The notes beneath the pieces are model-generated. The model saw only the letters and a program-made list of their open reading frames with translations, was not told the DNA's origin and ran no database searches. 5,385 bases of DNA from Clostridia bacterium (lineage in GTDB: Bacteria; Bacillota_A; Clostridia; Christensenellales; UBA1242). Of this stretch, positions 1 to 2,449 are shown one piece after another. Location: assembly GCA_028701635.1 (NCBI GenBank), contig JAQVQJ010000093.1:1-5385 (forward strand), written 5' to 3'. The translations under genes and the position numbers were made by a program. Within the stretch, counting starts at the first letter, position 1. Every line of letters begins with the position of its first letter.

Positions 1-283
1 TTGGAATTTTTCCATTTTCTCCTTTTAGCAAAGATAGTAATGTTAAAACAAGGTCATTTGCTTTTATTCCTTTAATGGCTTTGGGGGTCAATTCTTTTAA
101 AGCTCCCACTATTTCCTTATTGCCTTTTTTGATAACATTTTTTGTGTCTAAATTAGCCTTAGCGATAGCTTCGAGTTCGTCTTTGTTATCATTCTTTTGA
201 GTTTGAACTATAAGAGCCTCAAGATTGTCATTAACCTCTTTATTGTTGTTTTGATTTTGTAATATTAATGCTTCAAGTTTCAT
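1..283 (-). CDS. Partial hypothetical protein with N-terminal short repeats (C-terminus beyond left edge)
   Basis: This frame opens with ATG at 283-281 and stays open to the left edge, giving 94 visible residues. I do not recognise the product. It begins MKLEALILQNQNNN and carries three related segments with LEALI, LEALI and LEAI cores, starting near residues 3, 21 and 37. Asn/Asp/Lys/Gln-rich spacers separate them, so the N-terminus looks like a hydrophilic helix or coiled coil. A Lys-rich amphipathic part follows, then a hydrophobic stretch (LVLTLLSLL), and the visible part ends with KGENGKIP. That ending could lead into a collagen-like or tail-fibre region, but this cannot be seen. The ATG lies one base after the TAA of the upstream 37-residue gene, which supports both the start and co-translation. 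There is no Shine-Dalgarno; the leader reads TAAAATAAT. By position it may be a structural or tail-associated phage gene, with low certainty. That it is coding is fairly sure. Confidence 0.72.
   Translation of the reverse strand, partial: MKLEALILQNQNNNKEVNDNLEALIVQTQKNDNKDELEAIAKANLDTKNVIKKGNKEIVGALKELTPKAIKGIKANDLVLTLLSLLKGENGKIP
140..283 (-). repeat. Three imperfect in-frame repeats (LEALI units)
   Basis: Within the left-edge gene, the segments LEALILQNQNNN, LEALIVQTQKND and LEAIAKANLD begin at about 277, 223 and 175, spaced 54 and 48 bases apart. The first two share LEALI-x-Q-x-Q-x-N-x. Codons differ between units, so the duplication is old or kept by protein-level selection. Confidence 0.6.
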
Positions 284-287
284 ATTA
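281..287 (-). promoter_or_regulatory. Stop-start junction TAATATG (37-aa gene to left-edge gene)
   Basis: TAA of the 37-residue gene, one T, then ATG of the next gene. The leader is A/T only, with no Shine-Dalgarno, so re-initiation or translational coupling is likely. The same seven bases form the junction at 396-402. Confidence 0.6.
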
Positions 288-398
288 TTTTATAAATTTA
301 TAGTGTTTGAAATTTTTCTTTCTTGTTTTTTCATCATATTCAACAACTAAATAAGAATAAAGAGATATTAATAAAATTGCTATAATTAATTTAGTCAT
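285..398 (-). CDS. Small single-pass membrane peptide, 37 aa
   Basis: An ATG at 398-396 opens a 37-codon frame ending in TAA at 287-285. Residues 3-19 (KLIIAILLISLYSYLVV) form a hydrophobic segment long enough for one membrane pass. A short acidic patch (EYDE) and a strongly basic tail (KTRKKNFKHYKFIK) follow. By the positive-inside rule the tail should be cytoplasmic and the N-terminus outside. The gene fills the space between its neighbours exactly: its ATG is one base after the upstream TAA, and its TAA is one base before the next ATG. This is the main argument that it is real, since conservation cannot be tested here. I do not recognise a family. A holin-like, envelope-remodelling or inhibitory role is possible by size and topology, but nothing in the sequence selects one. 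The A-rich leader (CCAAAAAACAAATAAT) has no Shine-Dalgarno. Confidence 0.62.
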   Translation of the reverse strand: MTKLIIAILLISLYSYLVVEYDEKTRKKNFKHYKFIK

Positions 399-402
399 AT
401 TA
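396..402 (-). promoter_or_regulatory. Stop-start junction TAATATG (680-aa gene to 37-aa gene)
   Basis: TAA of the 680-residue gene, one T, then ATG of the small membrane peptide. An A-rich run (CCAAAAAACAAA) lies just upstream and no Shine-Dalgarno is present. The identical junction at 281-287 supports these starts. Confidence 0.6.
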
Positions 403-2442
403 TTTGTTTTTTGGTAGTGATTTATATTTAAAATTATATTTTTTAAATATTATGTCAATTGCTTCTGCATCTATACTATTCAACAAATCTGCTTTTTCAT
501 TATCATTTAGTTTCTTGTAAGAATCTTTCTTAATTTCTTTTTCTAATAATTCTTTTAATTTTTCTCCATATTTAATTTTAGCTTCTTCAAATATTTCATC
601 TCCATTTTTTTCTCTAAATTGAATTAAAGATTTATTTGAACTTTTATCCCAATTAGTAAAATTTATATTTGTGTCAGAATTCATTATAACATTATTTATT
701 TCTTTTATTAATTCTGTTTCTCTGTCTGTTTTTACTCTTGAACCAAACATTAATTCAGATAAAGCAGGTTCTCCCATAATAGTTTCTCCAAATATATTCT
801 TTTTTTCTGGTAAGGTATTTCTTAATCCTGGTATTTTAGCTTTGAGTTTGTCTATATTTCCGGAAGATTGTCTTTGTTTTGGGTCAAAGGCATTTGCAGT
901 ATCTGCCAATATACTAGGTATTAATCTGCTGGAGGCAAAGTTTGTAATCCAATCTAATGTATCATCGGTCATATCTTTTAGTTCATCGCCCTTTTTATAT
1001 CCAAGTGAAACAAAATAATCTCTAGCGTCAGATATTACCGGCAAATCCAATAGAGCTGAGCCAACTCCTTTGGCATATTGAAATGTTTTTTCTTTTCCAC
1101 CCTTATCTCCATATTTCCTAGCATACATCATTGCAGTTAAAGGAACAGACAATGGTCCAAACCAATCTACAGAAATCCATTTACCTCCTATTCTCACGGC
1201 ATTATAATTAGAATTTCTTAATTGTTCTATTTGTGCTCTTTGTGGGTCATAAGCTCCAACAAAATCGTCTTCATCTAGCTGTCTTGAAATCATAACAGCT
1301 CCAGTTAGTCCAATTCCAGCTCTTGTTAAATCTCTAATTATACTTTTAATTACTGTCTTATCTTTTATTGTGCCTTGTTTAATAGCCTTAAATGTTTTTA
1401 TTAATGCTTTTGGTATTCCTAAACCAGCATAATCCATACCTGTAGCAACTACATTCGCTGGAGTTTTAATAAAAGGAAATAATAAATCGCCTAATCTAAC
1501 ATCTCCAGTGACTTTATTAAATACTTTTCTCAAATTCTCGGTTGCTTTTGAAGCCCAAGAATCGTTTGTCCAAGTAGCCATTTGAGCATCTAAAATTCCT
1601 TGTTGTCTTAATAATTCGCCAGCTGGAGTTTTCGGTTCTAATCTCATAGCATCAATCATTGCCTCTTTTGCTAAATTTTTATCTTTGAACATTTTTCTAG
1701 CACTAACATTTACACTATCAGCAAAATGAAAAGATGAAAAAGCTACGTCAGGTGCTCCCATTAATTGTTTAAAAACTATATCTTCGACAACTCTAGCTCC
1801 TTTTCTATAAATTCCTGGACCTTGAGAATGGACAATATCCCCTCCTAATACTCTTGAACCACCAGCCCCAGTATCAGTTATGCTTATCATTCTAGAAATA
1901 TCATAACCAGTTTTTTGATAAACTTCATTCACCATTCTAACATATTCTTTTGCTAAACTTCCGTCAGTTCCCTTAACTGATAAATTAGAAAATCTTCTTG
2001 AAAAAGCTTCTATCAAACCAACTTCAATATTAGAACCAATATTAAGTATAGGCGATTTTATAGATGCCAACATCATTCCTCTTCCTACTGTTCCTGTTGC
2101 TATTCTTAATTGATTTGCTGGACTTTTACTCATTAAATAATCATCCATCTCTTTTTTAGCTTTCCAAAAGTCTAGATTCTCTTTTCGTTTTAATGGACTT
2201 CCTAAATCATCACCTAAAATCTTTTGAGCTTGGTCTATCTTTTTAGATATTTTAGAGATTTGTGCTATTTCTTCTGATGAAATACTAATCCCTAACCTCT
2301 CCGTCACGACTTCTTCTAGTAAAGACTTTAAAGCTTTTTTCTCCTCTGGCAACATTGAGGCAATTTTGTCAGGAGTTATTTCACCTCTTTCAAGGGATAA
2401 TTTTAGTTTTTCAGAAACACTTTTAAGAATGCATTTTTCCAT
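400..2442 (-). CDS. Phage large-protein C-terminal-type virion/ejection protein, 680 aa
   Basis: This complete frame runs from ATG at 2442-2440 to TAA at 402-400. Residues 1-75 are charged and helical, probably coiled coil. Residues 95-150 include MDDYLMSKSPANQ and GRGMMLASIKSPILNIGSN, in the style of a segment found in giant phage proteins. Residues 225-330 run through a long helical part to the compact block LLFPFIKTPANV. Residues 375-445 contain glycine-rich apolar helices and YNAVRIGGKWISVDWFGPL. Residues 495-560 contain NFASSRLIPSI and AKIPGLRNTLPEK, after which a charged helical tail runs to residue 680. From memory, such blocks occur near the C-termini of large polyvalent or internal virion proteins of tailed phages. 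No catalytic motif or signal peptide is visible. The apolar helices could be membrane-active during DNA ejection, which is inference. The gene starts 4 bases after the upstream ART gene stops, so the two are probably co-translated and may work in one particle. There is no Shine-Dalgarno. Coding status is near certain; the assignment is moderate. Confidence 0.85.
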   Translation of the reverse strand: MEKCILKSVSEKLKLSLERGEITPDKIASMLPEEKKALKSLLEEVVTERLGISISSEEIAQISKISKKIDQAQKILGDDLGSPLKRKENLDFWKAKKEMDDYLMSKSPANQLRIATGTVGRGMMLASIKSPILNIGSNIEVGLIEAFSRRFSNLSVKGTDGSLAKEYVRMVNEVYQKTGYDISRMISITDTGAGGSRVLGGDIVHSQGPGIYRKGARVVEDIVFKQLMGAPDVAFSSFHFADSVNVSARKMFKDKNLAKEAMIDAMRLEPKTPAGELLRQQGILDAQMATWTNDSWASKATENLRKVFNKVTGDVRLGDLLFPFIKTPANVVATGMDYAGLGIPKALIKTFKAIKQGTIKDKTVIKSIIRDLTRAGIGLTGAVMISRQLDEDDFVGAYDPQRAQIEQLRNSNYNAVRIGGKWISVDWFGPLSVPLTAMMYARKYGDKGGKEKTFQYAKGVGSALLDLPVISDARDYFVSLGYKKGDELKDMTDDTLDWITNFASSRLIPSILADTANAFDPKQRQSSGNIDKLKAKIPGLRNTLPEKKNIFGETIMGEPALSELMFGSRVKTDRETELIKEINNVIMNSDTNINFTNWDKSSNKSLIQFREKNGDEIFEEAKIKYGEKLKELLEKEIKKDSYKKLNDNEKADLLNSIDAEAIDIIFKKYNFKYKSLPKNK

Positions 2443-2449
2443 ATAATTA
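2440..2449 (-). promoter_or_regulatory. Close stop-start junction (ART gene to 680-aa gene)
   Basis: TAA of the ART gene is followed by TTAT and then ATG of the 680-residue gene. No Shine-Dalgarno is visible in the preceding 25 bases. The frame of the downstream gene is open back to a TGA at 2460-2458, so the two frames overlap by only about 11 bases. Coupled translation is the simplest reading. Confidence 0.55.

Noticed and set aside
284..399. Short region read as an intergenic gap
   Set aside because: It is filled exactly by the 37-codon frame, so it is not treated as non-coding.
671..1018. Plus-strand open frame of 115 codons
   Set aside because: It lies antisense within the 680-residue gene; its Phe/Ser/Leu-rich hydrophobic product is what the complement of Lys/Glu/Asn-rich coding yields in AT-rich DNA.
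2443..2448. TATAAT word just before the 680-residue gene as a -10 promoter box
   Set aside because: It lies immediately against the start codon with no -35 partner at the right distance, and such words are expected by chance in DNA this AT-rich.
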